NCBI RefSeq assembly: GCF_028768465.1
Contig: NZ_CP118225.1
Coordinates: forward strand, 3,267,001-3,331,000
Direction of reading: 5' to 3'
Origin: Rhodopirellula sp. P2
Lineage (GTDB): Bacteria > Planctomycetota > Planctomycetia > Pirellulales > Pirellulaceae
Length of the DNA stretch: 64,000 nt
The notes below the pieces were generated by a model. It searched no databases. It had not been told where the DNA came from and saw only the letters and a program-made list of their open reading frames with translations. Positions 53,701-62,249 of this stretch are shown one piece after another. The position numbers and the translations under genes were made by a program. Position 1 is the first letter of the stretch, and each line of letters starts with the position of its first letter.

Positions 53701-53959
53701 GCGGGAGGTCCCGCGCCAGCCTCAAGCTGCGTTGGCGGAGTCGCCTCGTTTGTCTGGAGCGACAACAGTGGATCGGCGAATCGATTGGATGATCTGGAAC
53801 GCTTTGGGACGCCCCGCGAAACCGTCCGAGTTGCAATCCATCCGTCAGTACCTGACGGCGTGGGGGCAGGCTTCTGGGGCAACCCTGGAAGATGTTTCGT
53901 TGTGGGCCAACGTGGCTCATGCCATCGTCAACACCAAAGAATTTGTGTTTGTGCCATGA
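50759..53959 (+). CDS. PSCyt1/DUF1549/DUF1553 cytochrome-type protein
   Basis: 1066 residues from the ATG at 50759; 50735 is an alternative. The N-terminus ends in a hydrophobic signal (PCVLLVAILLAGACCAD), but the residues before it are encoded by a REP-like repeat. A c-type heme site CYECHGPDADERQGGLRVD (C-x2-C-H) follows, typical of PSCyt1. Then come DUF1549 (LVRRLTFALTGLPPTPEEVV, YAESRGHEFDADIP), a LamG-like or carbohydrate-binding insertion, a coiled coil, and DUF1553 (SRVITNRLWHHLMGRGIVPT) ending in AIVNTKEFVFVP. It is probably exported and heme-binding. The stop overlaps the DUF1501 gene start (ATGA). The activity is unknown. Confidence 0.92.
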   Translation: MSSRFPDRSTRPRIKGVRYLFGSLGCFSSWQTRCLTPCVLLVAILLAGACCADDEAAQREFFENHVRPLLSKQCYECHGPDADERQGGLRVDHGAFLLSGGDTGPAVVAGEVDDSLLIEAVRFESYEMPPSGKLSDDDIGVLERWVSEGAYWPEEPLPEGAEGETKSFDLDDRRETHWAWQPVQDRSAPEVSDPAWSRDTIDRFILAGLEDAGLSPARPADRSTLVRRLTFALTGLPPTPEEVVRFEGDGRPDAMQRLLDRLIASPEFGNRWGRHWLDLVRYAESRGHEFDADIPSADRYRDYVVRGLNADVPYDQWVREHIAGDLMTQPRMSFHDGEGGRPFNESILGTGFWHLGEWVHSPVDIRKDESDRIDNMIDVMSKTFQGVTVACARCHDHKFDAISTADYYSLTGFLQSSDYAEIRFDSIEHNRQVAKQLQELDESHRKKFEANFEDLYDAAQRSDKDLAWPKSVVHAFDQLDASDYRQNGFAFGAQPTRAGEPHLMEPDSSELSADKMISLARNAAAKNDVSWNGLESIRSSVTNARGKLRAYPRAGRTLRLPTFALTEPIVSIRIRGTGNVFACVDSHRLVDGPLHGETIVKFNKVDGWVQLNLGRYLGHRLHLEFTPAENQTIEVLCVAQSSKADVAATRRQIQSRLDEQADRTGELETQIRRRVAANKALRSKIAAWQTEWFTQRQQLVSQIQKRSRVAIGMIDGSGEDAAILIRGNSSSEGDIEPRHFLTAITGGERIGDEQGSGRLELADEINDPHNPLTSRVITNRLWHHLMGRGIVPTTDDFGVLGMRPTHPELLDHLATDFDRHGRHLKWMIRRIALTSTYQMSMQGASDEISVLASTVDPKNERLHQRNLQRLEGEVLRDSLLAISGQLDRSMEGGSVPVHLTSFMKGRGRPAKSGPMDGDRRRSIYIAVRRNFLSPMMSVFDTPNPFSTMGRRNVSNVPAQALVMLNDPFVREQARLFAERAMREVPRQPQAALAESPRLSGATTVDRRIDWMIWNALGRPAKPSELQSIRQYLTAWGQASGATLEDVSLWANVAHAIVNTKEFVFVP
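50800..50868 (+). repeat. REP-like palindrome pair in the 5' end of the PSCyt1 gene
   Basis: The first unit is aaaaggtgtcaggtaccttt, with arms AAAAGGT (50800-50806) and ACCTTTT (50814-50820). The second, 35 bp later, is ggtgtctgacgcc (50856-50868), with GGTGTC/GACGCC symmetry. These sequences match the REP type mobilised by TnpA-REP (RAYT) transposases, which is family knowledge; no such transposase is in the window. The pair lies inside the coding sequence if either upstream ATG is used. Confidence 0.7.
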
Positions 53960-55371
53960 GTGGTTTTTCAACTTTGGGTCGTCAGACCATCAGTCGTCGG
54001 CAGATGTTGGCTCGGACCTCGATGGGGTTCGGAGGCGTGGCGTTGGCGGCGCTCATGAACGAAGCCGCTGCGGAGCATGCCGGGCATGGGGTGCATCATC
54101 CAGCCAAGGCGAAGCATGTCATTTTCCTTTACATGGATGGGGGACCGTCGCAGATCGACACGTTCGATCCCAAGCCCTTGCTGACCAAGTTGGACGGGCG
54201 TGATCCGGGGGATTTGTTTCGCGTCGAACCCACCCAGTTCAACAACAACGGCAAGGTTTTGGGCAGCCCGTGGAAGTTCAAACAGCACGGCGAGAGCGGG
54301 ATTCCGGTCAGCAGTTTGTTTCCACACGTTGCGGAATGCGTGGACGAATTGGCCGTGATTCGTTCGATGGTCTCAGAATTTTCCGAGCACACCTTCGCGA
54401 ACTACTTTCTGCACACGGGAAGCGGTTTGCAGGGGCGGCCAAGCATGGGGGCCTGGGTCAATTACGGTTTGGGATCGGAGTGTGACAACCTGCCCGGATT
54501 TGTGGCGCTCAATGGAGGCTTGATTCCTCCTGGCGGACTGGATTGTTTTGGCAGCGGTTTTTTGCCGGCGACGTACCAGGGCTCGGTGTTTCAGCCTCAC
54601 GGCACCGCGGTCGCCAACATTCAATCCCCTGAACCGGATCTGGGACGCCAACGGGCTCATCTGGATTTGATTGGCAAGCTGGACTCGGAAGCGATGCGTG
54701 ATGGGCTTCGGCACGACGCGGTTGAATCTGCGATCTCGAATTATGAATTGGCGTTTCAAATGCAGGCTGCGGTCCCTGATTTGATGTCCATCAAGGACGA
54801 ACCGGAGCACATTCGCAAGCTGTACGGACTGGATGCCGAGTACGAGCCGACGCAAATCTATGCAGCGGAATGCTTGATCGCGCGGCGTTTGATCGAGCGC
54901 GGTGTGCGGTTTGTTGAATTGACGTGCCCGAGTGTTGGTGCCGATCGTTGGGACCAACACAGCAATCTGAAGAAGGGGCACGAGAACAATGCCTTGGCCG
55001 TGGATCAACCGATCGCAGGGTTGCTGAAGGATTTGCGGCAGCGCGGTTTGCTGGACGAGACGTTGGTCGTTTGGGCTGGGGAATTTGGGCGAACGCCGTT
55101 TGCGCAAGGGGCCAACGGACGCGACCACAACCCGTTTGGGTTCTCGATTTGGATGGCGGGTGGCGGAATTCAGCCGGGAATGACCTACGGGGCGACCGAT
55201 GAATTTGGCTACAAGGCGGTGGAAAACCGAACGGAAATTCACGACCTGCACGCCACCATGTTGCATCTGATGGGGGTCGATCACACGCGATCCACGTTCC
55301 GGTTTGGCGGTCGCGACATGCGATTGACCGATGTGAAGGGCCACGTGATCGAGGCCGTTGTGCAGGGGTAG
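53956..55371 (+). CDS. DUF1501 protein, second copy in the window
   Basis: 471 residues from the ATG at 53956, which overlaps the upstream stop by four bases (ATGA); an in-frame start at 53785 would overlap the PSCyt1 gene by 175 bases. The Tat-like signal is ISRRQMLARTSMGFGGVALA. Sulfatase-like segments are HVIFLYMDGGPSQIDTFDPK, RFVELTCPSVGADRWDQHSN and LVVWAGEFGRTPFAQG, with a candidate metal ligand D-Q-H. It works with the PSCyt1 protein as in the other pair at 25-29 kb. The sequence differs clearly from that copy (longer, different C-terminus: MLHLMGVDHTRSTFRFGGRD), so they are not a recent duplication. Confidence 0.94.
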   Translation: MSGFSTLGRQTISRRQMLARTSMGFGGVALAALMNEAAAEHAGHGVHHPAKAKHVIFLYMDGGPSQIDTFDPKPLLTKLDGRDPGDLFRVEPTQFNNNGKVLGSPWKFKQHGESGIPVSSLFPHVAECVDELAVIRSMVSEFSEHTFANYFLHTGSGLQGRPSMGAWVNYGLGSECDNLPGFVALNGGLIPPGGLDCFGSGFLPATYQGSVFQPHGTAVANIQSPEPDLGRQRAHLDLIGKLDSEAMRDGLRHDAVESAISNYELAFQMQAAVPDLMSIKDEPEHIRKLYGLDAEYEPTQIYAAECLIARRLIERGVRFVELTCPSVGADRWDQHSNLKKGHENNALAVDQPIAGLLKDLRQRGLLDETLVVWAGEFGRTPFAQGANGRDHNPFGFSIWMAGGGIQPGMTYGATDEFGYKAVENRTEIHDLHATMLHLMGVDHTRSTFRFGGRDMRLTDVKGHVIEAVVQG

Positions 55372-55503
55372 CGGGGCGGAACGAGTTCTGACGCTCTTGC
55401 GGTGACTTCCTGTGCAGCGTTAGTGTTTGGGCGAAGGCCAGATGCTTTACAATTTGCATTGCCTTTCTTTTCTCCTCTTTTCTGCTGTCGCACTCCGCAA
55501 TCT

Positions 55504-56979
55504 GTGTCTGATCCTTTGGATGATGCCGAGACACCCTCTGGCCCGAACGCTTCGGTTCAATCAGGTCAGTCGCTTGACGCTGCGCCGAAATGGTCCGATC
55601 AACTGCAGGAACGGTTTGCGGTGACGCTGCAGCCGGACTTGGCGTCTTGGTTTGACGACGAGGTTTGGCGGTCTCCTGGCAATGGCGAATTCGTCGTGGC
55701 GGTTTCGCCAGAAACGTTGCTCAAGTCCGTTCCGGATCCGGTCTGGCCGCCCTTGATGCCTCCCAATTTCCTGCCATTGGTGGGAAGTCATGCGGGGGAT
55801 TGGCTGTGCCTGCGACTGTCCGACGGGGAAACCGCGACGGGGGCAGCTGCCTACGATTTGTGTCATTGGTATCACGGTGGAGGTGACTGGCTGCCTTGGG
55901 GGAACTCTCTGGCCGAGGCGTTGTTGTTTGATCAAATTTTGCCGTTTCTGCCTGCGAGCGATCATCGGCACGCGATTCCTTCGCCGATGGACAACGCCCG
56001 TTCGGTTCAGCCGGGAACGAATGCCTGGCAGGATTGGATGACACGGTGGTTGCCAGAGGCTGTGCGTCGGATCGCCCAGGAGCAACGTTGGCAGTCCGAA
56101 GGCACGGGCTGGATCGACGATTTGTTGAACGCGGGTGTGTGCGGTGTTGCGATCGGTTGCCAATTGGTGATCGACGAGTTGAGCAACGAATTGACGCGGC
56201 ACTTGATGCCGGCCGATGCCAATCGAATGGGCATCGCCTGGAATGACATCATGCGGTGGGGATTTGATTTGCGGACTCTGCCCGTCGAAATCGCGAATCG
56301 GTTGCAAGAGGAAGGGGCGGTTCAGCCGGGGGCGATGGACCCAGCACAACAGAATTGGCCGCGGATCGAGAGCATTTGTGAACGCATTCACGCCTTGGCA
56401 CCCGAGTTGGCTTGGGCGGCCGAGTTGCTGGGGTATTGTCGATTGCAACGCAGCGATTTCAGCGGCGCGACGGTGGCGTTTCTGGCGTCGATGCGGTGCA
56501 GTGTGTTCACTGACCAGAGCGTCCGGTTGCGGACTCACTGGGCAACGTCGGGAGCCGAAGGGATGGCCAAGTTTGGTGCCTATTGGTTGTGCCGCGAGAG
56601 CAAGTTGCGGCCCGAGTCATGGGACTCATCGATCGATCAGTGCGCGGCAAACCTAGCTGCCATTGCCAATGCCGTTCCCGCGTCGATCTCCATGTCCGAG
56701 TACCTCGATTGCTTGCAGAATCGGGAGGGTGGCTCGGTACGGAGTCGTTTGACCACCTTCTTTTTGGAGCGTGCGGACCAGAAGACTGCCAGCGGTCAGC
56801 ATGCCGAAGCTGTTCGCTGTCTTTACGCGGCCGGTTGGGATTTAGGGACGGAACCGATGACGTTGTACGCCGAGTTGCTGGGGCGATTGGTCGACGTCAC
56901 TCAGGTCGCCGGTTGGACATCCCATGAGATTCTGGCTCGGATGCATCGTGATTGCTTCCGAAAACGTTACGGCATTTGA
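55504..56979 (+). CDS. SMI1/KNR4 (SUKH)-like protein
   Basis: 491 residues if the GTG at 55504 is used; the frame is open to a GTG at 55402, but residues before 55504 do not look like a natural N-terminus. Residues about 60-160 match the SUKH fold core (LPLVGSHAGDWLCLRLSDGE and YDLCHWYHGGGDWLPWGNSL). The rest is a helical region with TPR-like stretches and no catalytic motif I recognise. SUKH proteins are often immunity proteins of toxin systems, but single housekeeping members are also common. No toxin gene is adjacent. It stands 132 bp after the DUF1501 gene on the same strand. Confidence 0.7.
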   Translation: MSDPLDDAETPSGPNASVQSGQSLDAAPKWSDQLQERFAVTLQPDLASWFDDEVWRSPGNGEFVVAVSPETLLKSVPDPVWPPLMPPNFLPLVGSHAGDWLCLRLSDGETATGAAAYDLCHWYHGGGDWLPWGNSLAEALLFDQILPFLPASDHRHAIPSPMDNARSVQPGTNAWQDWMTRWLPEAVRRIAQEQRWQSEGTGWIDDLLNAGVCGVAIGCQLVIDELSNELTRHLMPADANRMGIAWNDIMRWGFDLRTLPVEIANRLQEEGAVQPGAMDPAQQNWPRIESICERIHALAPELAWAAELLGYCRLQRSDFSGATVAFLASMRCSVFTDQSVRLRTHWATSGAEGMAKFGAYWLCRESKLRPESWDSSIDQCAANLAAIANAVPASISMSEYLDCLQNREGGSVRSRLTTFFLERADQKTASGQHAEAVRCLYAAGWDLGTEPMTLYAELLGRLVDVTQVAGWTSHEILARMHRDCFRKRYGI

Positions 56980-57139
56980 TTCATCCGGCGGCTCACGTCT
57001 CGCCGCTCACGAAAGTGACGCTGTCCAGTTAGGATGGAGGCTGCTTCCAACGCAAGCGAAGGCCAGGTTGACTTGGTCGCTCGCGATTTTTTGCAGCTGA
57101 TTTGAACTTCCTGACTCACCTTTCTTCCCAAACCGATCC

Positions 57140-57868
57140 ATGAGCCAGTCCAACACTGACGAACCTTCCGCGACCAGCGACTCCAAGGATGATGTTCAGA
57201 AGAACATTGTTTGGCACACGCACACTGTTTCTCGAGCAGACCGGGAATCGAAGCTGGGGCAACGGGGCGTGGTGGTTTGGTTCACTGGGCTGAGCGGATG
57301 TGGGAAGAGCACGGTCGCGAATGAGTTGGATCGATTGTTGATTCAGCGTGGTGCGACCTGCACGCTGTTGGATGGTGACAACGTGCGGCATGGTTTGTGT
57401 GCACCCCCAGCGGTCTTGGAGGGCGAGCACGGCGAGGAATTCGCGAGTCGATTTGGGTTGGGGTTTGGCCCCACGGATCGGGAAGAGAACATTCGCCGGA
57501 TCGGAGCGGTGACGGAACTGTTCGCATCCGCGGGAGTGATCACTTTGGCCGCCTTTGTCAGTCCCTACCAGCGGGATCGAGATCGGGTGCGGAAGGCGAT
57601 TGAGACCAGCGGCCGCGCCGGCGATTTCTTGGAAGTCTTCGTCGACACGCCGCTTGAGATTTGTAAACAGCGAGACCCCAAGGGGCTGTACAAAAAGGCA
57701 ATTGCCGGCGAGATCAAAAATTTCACGGGGATCAGCGATCCCTACGACGTGCCCTCCGCGCCCGAGATTCACCTGAAATGGAAAGCGGGCCAGACGCCTC
57801 ACGATCAGGCGTCCGAAATCATCGATGAAATGGAGCGGCGAGGCGTCCTGCAGTCCGCGGAGGGGTGA
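57140..57868 (+). CDS. cysC: CysC, adenylylsulfate kinase
   Basis: 242 residues from the ATG at 57140. It phosphorylates adenylylsulfate to PAPS, for sulfate assimilation or for sulfation. Walker A is GLSGCGKS (residues 50-57), followed by LLDGDNVRHGL and ENIRRIGAV. The C-terminal part KGLYKKAIAGEIKNFTGISD is typical. It differs from the usual 200-residue form by an insertion of about 20 residues (APPAVLEGEHGEEFASRFG) between the NVRHGL motif and LGFGPTDREEN. No sulfate adenylyltransferase gene is beside it. Planctomycetes hold many sulfatases, so PAPS may serve sulfation or recycling; that is inference. Confidence 0.95.
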   Translation: MSQSNTDEPSATSDSKDDVQKNIVWHTHTVSRADRESKLGQRGVVVWFTGLSGCGKSTVANELDRLLIQRGATCTLLDGDNVRHGLCAPPAVLEGEHGEEFASRFGLGFGPTDREENIRRIGAVTELFASAGVITLAAFVSPYQRDRDRVRKAIETSGRAGDFLEVFVDTPLEICKQRDPKGLYKKAIAGEIKNFTGISDPYDVPSAPEIHLKWKAGQTPHDQASEIIDEMERRGVLQSAEG

Positions 57869-57957
57869 ATTTCGATGCCGAATCGAACCATTCTCGGGGT
57901 GAATGCATACCGACTTGATTCTCGATTGGGTGGTGATGCATTAGACTGCGTCCGCAC

Positions 57958-59841
57958 GTGAACCCCCTCGGCAACCTCTTTCGGCAATCGCCTCACGGTT
58001 TGATCCCAGTCATGCTCGGCCCCGTTTTTCAACGAGAAGCCTCTGTCGTTCCCAAGCGACCGGCAACCTATGTCACTCGCAGTGTCTATTTGATGGCACT
58101 GTTTCTGTTGCTATGCACCGGGTATTTGGTGCTGGATGGGTCACGTTCTCTGGCTGCCAACGCGGACGCGGCCAAGTTTGGCGGCTGGATGTTTCGTCTG
58201 CTCGCTCCGCTGCAGTTGGTGATCTTGTCAGCTTTGGCGGCGGTGGGAGCTGCCAGCAGCGTGGCTCAGGAAAAGGATCGTCGAACGCTGATCCTGATGC
58301 TGATGACTCGATTGTCTGGTTTTGAAATTGTCGGCGGAAAAGCGGCGGCCACGTTGCTGTCACCTTTCGCCTTGTGCGTCATTTCGCTGCCTTTGTTTCT
58401 GACGTTGCCGTTGTTGGGCGGGGTCGCACCGGGGCAAGTCTTTGCCGTTTTTGCGGTCACGATTGTCAGCGTGATTGTGTCCGCTGCGGTTGGAGTGGTG
58501 GTCGCGTTGTGGCGAGAAAAGACCTTTCAGTCGATCGCGTTGACGGTCTTGGTGTTGTTGCTGTTGGTTGCGGCGGGAGAAATTGCGGCATCGTTGAGCG
58601 GTGACGACTCGAGGTGGGCGATGGCCATCAGTGCCCCACGAGCGTTGCTAGCAGCAACGAATGCAGACGCGGGATGGGGGGCTTTTCTGAGTGACGGCGG
58701 GGGATTGTTTGTGTTTGTCGGAAGCGTGTTGTCGGCGGTGATCTTGGCGATCGGAATCGCCAAGGTTCGCGTTTGGAACCCTTCCCGAGAAGTGCGTTTG
58801 AAGGCACCCGATCCAGAGACCAGCGAAGAGTTTGCCAGCGAAGAGTTTCAACGCGATCGCGAGAAGGACCCCACGTCCTGGAAAGTCCGTCAGCCTCGTC
58901 CGGTATGGGACAATCCGATCCTGTGGCGAGAGATCCGAACCTGGGCTTATGGTCGCAAGATCATTCTCATTCGGGCGGTCTTTGTCTTGATCTTTGCAAT
59001 CATTGCGACAGCGATCTATTTGCAGGTGGAAAGCGGTGTCGCGATGGAGCCCGCCGGTCGCATCGGACGTGCTTTGCCAGCGGTCACCATTCCAATGGCA
59101 GCTTTGGGAGTGATCAGCTTGGTGTTGGTCAATGCGTTGGCCGTCAACGCGGTGACGGGCGAGCGTGATGGGTTGGCGCTGGATTTGTTGTTGGTCACGG
59201 ACCTTCGTCCCAGCGAGTTTGTGTTCGGCAAATTGTGGGGAGTCATGTACGCGGCCAAGGAGATGATCATCTTGCCGATGTTGTTGACGATCTACTTGGG
59301 GCTGTCCGGCGTGATGACGCTCGAGAACATGGTGTACGCCTTGGTGGGTGGGTTCGCTTTGGTGGTGTTTGTGGCCATGCTGGGAATTCACTCGGGACTG
59401 AACTATGTTTCGGGGCGAACGGCGACGCTGGCCAGTCTGGGCACGGTGTTCTTTCTGTGCGTGGGCATCGCGATTTGCATGACGATCATGGTGAGTTTTC
59501 GCGGGGCGTTTCAGCTTCAGTTGGCGCCGTTTTTGGTGATGATCCTGGGTGGTGGGCTGGCCTTGTTTGCTGCTCTGGGGTGGCGGAATCCATCGTCCGC
59601 GATCTTCGCGGCATCGTTCGCGTTGCCGTTGATCACGTTCTATGCGATCACGCAGTTTCTGTTGCAGACCGATCACCTGTGGGTCGTGTTCAGCTTGTTG
59701 GCGGGATATGGGTTCACGACCGCGGCAATGATGATTCCAGCGCTGAGCGAATTCGATGTCTCGTTGGAACCGGACCGCGGGAACGAGACCACGCGGACGA
59801 CGGGTGATACCCCCGAGGCGTTGCCGGGGTCCACGAATTGA
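57958..59841 (+). CDS. ABC-2 type transporter permease
   Basis: 627 residues from a GTG at 57958. The start is moderately supported: MNPLGNLFRQSPHGLIPVML leads into the conserved P-V-F-x-R-E segment (GPVFQREASVV) found at the beginning of such permeases. Two homologous halves follow, each with a re-entrant P-x-L/I-x-R-E segment and about six membrane helices (second: DNPILWREIRTWAYGR). No ATP-binding subunit gene is beside it, so it needs one encoded elsewhere. The stop overlaps the next start (TTGA), indicating coupling to the CNNM gene. Confidence 0.85.
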   Translation: MNPLGNLFRQSPHGLIPVMLGPVFQREASVVPKRPATYVTRSVYLMALFLLLCTGYLVLDGSRSLAANADAAKFGGWMFRLLAPLQLVILSALAAVGAASSVAQEKDRRTLILMLMTRLSGFEIVGGKAAATLLSPFALCVISLPLFLTLPLLGGVAPGQVFAVFAVTIVSVIVSAAVGVVVALWREKTFQSIALTVLVLLLLVAAGEIAASLSGDDSRWAMAISAPRALLAATNADAGWGAFLSDGGGLFVFVGSVLSAVILAIGIAKVRVWNPSREVRLKAPDPETSEEFASEEFQRDREKDPTSWKVRQPRPVWDNPILWREIRTWAYGRKIILIRAVFVLIFAIIATAIYLQVESGVAMEPAGRIGRALPAVTIPMAALGVISLVLVNALAVNAVTGERDGLALDLLLVTDLRPSEFVFGKLWGVMYAAKEMIILPMLLTIYLGLSGVMTLENMVYALVGGFALVVFVAMLGIHSGLNYVSGRTATLASLGTVFFLCVGIAICMTIMVSFRGAFQLQLAPFLVMILGGGLALFAALGWRNPSSAIFAASFALPLITFYAITQFLLQTDHLWVVFSLLAGYGFTTAAMMIPALSEFDVSLEPDRGNETTRTTGDTPEALPGSTN

Positions 59842-61085
59842 ACGAGCTGGTGTCGAAGTGGCCGTTTTTGGCTGCGATGCTCATTCTCATTGTTGCCAGC
59901 GGACTGTTCAGTGGCAGTGAAGCGGCGCTCTTCTCGCTGAAGGAACGCGACCGCAAGCGGATTGGGCGGAACGGGGCTTCGGGGCGAGTGGTGACTCATT
60001 TGTTGTCCCAGCCGGATCGATTGCTGGCAGCGATTCTGTTTTGGAATCTGCTGATCAACATGACGTACTTCACCTTGGTGGCGATTGTCTCGGCGGACCT
60101 TTCGCGACCGGGGGTTTTTACTTTGGTCTGTTTGCTCACGATCATCTTTTTCAGTGAGATGTTGCCCAAGAGTTTTGCAGTGATGACGCCGGCTCGGATC
60201 GCTTTGTTGGTGGGCGTGCCGATGACGATTGCGGTGGGCATCGTGTCGCCGATTTTGCCGTTTGTGAAATGGGCCAACGAAGCGGCGGGGCGTTTGCTGT
60301 GGCCCTCCTTTGAACCGGAGCCCGAGATTGAGCTGACGGATATCGAACGGGCGATTGAGTTGGGGACCGATGACGCGACGTTGCTTCGACGGGAACGTTT
60401 GGCGCTGCGTTCCTTGGTCATGATGGCGGAAATTCAAGCCGATGAAATGATGCGTCCGCGAAGCAAATTGATGATCGTTTCGCCTCCTTTGGAGACCTCG
60501 TTGTTGGGCGAAGGTTCGCCTCCAGGAGGTTATCTGATGGTGGCGGATCCAGAGGACAGCTCAGGGCAAACGATTCTCGGTTCGATCGCGGTGCGATTGC
60601 TGCGGCCTCAGCAGATCGATGATTTGCCTTCGGCGGTGGAGCAGGTGTTGCATGTGCCTTGGTCCGCCAAAATTGCCCAGGTTTACGATCAGCTAGACGA
60701 ACAGGGAATCAGTGTGGCGGTTGTTGTCAATGAATTCGGCGAGGTTGTCGGAGCGCTCACCGTCGATGACATCTTGCGAGGTGTGCTGGCCAGCACGGAC
60801 CAGCTGGACGCGGCGGAAGACCAAATCAAACGCTTGGGGGGCAGTCACTTTCGGATGCCTGGTTCGACGAGCCTGCGAGCGCTCGCGAAAACGTTGGGAA
60901 TTGATCTGCCGGAGGAACGCACCGCGACGGTTGGAGGGCACATCCAACGCCACAACGAACGTGTGCCTCGGGCTGGCGATGTGGCTCCGTTGGCGGAGTT
61001 TGAATTGGTGGTCACGGAAGAGGACGAAGACGGGATTTGGATCGAAGCTTGGTTGGGTCCCGAATCGGAGCGATCTTCCTCATGA
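59838..61085 (+). CDS. CNNM/DUF21 transporter protein with CBS and CorC_HlyC domains
   Basis: 415 residues from a TTG at 59838 that overlaps the permease stop by four bases. The CNNM membrane domain covers residues about 1-150 (MLILIVASGLFSGSEAALFS, then FFSEMLPKSFAVMTPARIAL). Two CBS motifs follow (about 195-320; the second in ISVAVVVNEFGEVVGALTVD). The CorC_HlyC domain forms the C-terminus (RVPRAGDVAPLAEFELVVTE). Such proteins transport or regulate Mg2+ and other divalent cations. The stop overlaps the next start (ATGA). Confidence 0.92.
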   Translation: MNELVSKWPFLAAMLILIVASGLFSGSEAALFSLKERDRKRIGRNGASGRVVTHLLSQPDRLLAAILFWNLLINMTYFTLVAIVSADLSRPGVFTLVCLLTIIFFSEMLPKSFAVMTPARIALLVGVPMTIAVGIVSPILPFVKWANEAAGRLLWPSFEPEPEIELTDIERAIELGTDDATLLRRERLALRSLVMMAEIQADEMMRPRSKLMIVSPPLETSLLGEGSPPGGYLMVADPEDSSGQTILGSIAVRLLRPQQIDDLPSAVEQVLHVPWSAKIAQVYDQLDEQGISVAVVVNEFGEVVGALTVDDILRGVLASTDQLDAAEDQIKRLGGSHFRMPGSTSLRALAKTLGIDLPEERTATVGGHIQRHNERVPRAGDVAPLAEFELVVTEEDEDGIWIEAWLGPESERSSS

Positions 61086-62023
61086 TGCTGGCAGTGGGAA
61101 TCTTTTTGATCGGGTTGGCGCTGTCAGCCTTCTTCAGTGGAAGCGAGACGGGCCTGTATCGTGTTTCGCGAACACGGTTGGTGCTGGATGGACTGAGCGG
61201 TTCCTTCGCTGGACGCGGGTTGGTGTGGATGATCAATCATCCTGCGATCTTCGTGGCCACGACGTTGGTGGGGAACAACTTGGCCAATTACTTGACCAGT
61301 TTGGCGATCGTGATGTTTGTCGGGACGTTGGTCGGTGGTGGGGAGGCCATTGAATTGGCGGCCACGGTGATGATGACGCCCGTCGTGTTCGTGTTCGGGG
61401 AGTTGCTTCCCAAGCATCTGTTTTATCAAGCGCCGTATCGATTGCTGCGAGGCACAAGGTGGTTGTTGTTGGTGGCAACGATTGTGTTCGCGCCAATCTC
61501 GCTGCTATTGAGTTTGCTGGGCAACGCGCTGCAGAAATTGACGGGCGAAACACCGTTTCGTTTGCGGCTTTCGATGGCCCGAGGTGATTTGGACCAGGTG
61601 TTGCAAGCGGGCCAGGACGCCGGGATTCTCGCTGCTGGTCAGCGGAATTTGGCCCAGAACGTGTTTGATGTTGGCAACGGTCCCGCGGTGCAGTTCGGTG
61701 TGCGGCCCGAGCGGTTGGCGGTGGTGGATTCCCCGGTGGATTTGGAACTTGCCCGTCGCCAGGCTCGCAGGCAGAATCACCCGATCATCTTGGTGCGACG
61801 GAAAGGGCGGATCATCGGCTTCTATCGCTACGCCGACTTGGTGCACCAGGATCAGGTTCCCACGCCACTGCCAATTGTTCGCGGTTCCTTGACGGACCGG
61901 CACTTGGGGTTGCTGCTGCGTTTGTACGACGCTCACAGCGACGTCGCGGTGCTGTACGAGCCAAGTGGCGTGATTGGCAGCGTGGTGACTCGCCGGCAAT
62001 TGTTGCAGCCGCTGCTGGTCTGA
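61082..62023 (+). CDS. CNNM/DUF21 transporter protein, second paralogue
   Basis: 313 residues from the ATG at 61082, overlapping the upstream stop by four bases. The CNNM membrane domain is intact (LSAFFSGSETGLYRVSRTRL, GELLPKHLFYQAPYR). The cytoplasmic part is shorter than in the first paralogue: CBS-like segments are visible (VIGSVVTRRQLLQP at the end), but no CorC_HlyC domain follows. The two could form a heterodimer. It is the last gene of the coupled set. Confidence 0.9.
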   Translation: MMLAVGIFLIGLALSAFFSGSETGLYRVSRTRLVLDGLSGSFAGRGLVWMINHPAIFVATTLVGNNLANYLTSLAIVMFVGTLVGGGEAIELAATVMMTPVVFVFGELLPKHLFYQAPYRLLRGTRWLLLVATIVFAPISLLLSLLGNALQKLTGETPFRLRLSMARGDLDQVLQAGQDAGILAAGQRNLAQNVFDVGNGPAVQFGVRPERLAVVDSPVDLELARRQARRQNHPIILVRRKGRIIGFYRYADLVHQDQVPTPLPIVRGSLTDRHLGLLLRLYDAHSDVAVLYEPSGVIGSVVTRRQLLQPLLV

Positions 62024-62101
62024 TTCGCGACCGATGTGGTTCGCGTGACCCGCCGAGAGAAGTCTCGGCCGCCCAGCCGCATCAAGCGGTGAGAAAAGGA
62101 G

Positions 62102-62188
62102 CGGATGGGGTGGGATTCGAACCCACGGTAAGGTCTCCCCTACGCTAGTTTTCAAGACTAGAGCCTTCGACCACTCGGCCACCCATCC
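62102..62188 (-). tRNA. tRNA-Ser(UGA)
   Basis: 87-nt tRNA on the minus strand with a long variable arm (GTAGGGGAGACCTTAC), as in class II serine tRNAs. The acceptor stem is GGATGGG/CCCATCC with discriminator G. The anticodon loop CTTGAAA gives anticodon TGA. The T arm is GTGGGTTCGAATCCCAC. No CCA is encoded. A 6-bp hairpin (gccgag/ctcggc, 62052-62069) lies downstream of its 3' end. Confidence 0.97.
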
Positions 62189-62249
62189 GGCGAGGCGGAT
62201 TTTAGCAGGCCGCTGCGACTTCGCCCAGACGAGGTGGACCGTCTTCGCT

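Noticed and set aside
55504..56979. SUKH-like protein as part of a toxin-immunity system
   Set aside because: No toxin, Rhs or secretion gene is adjacent, and single SUKH proteins are common; the immunity role was not claimed.
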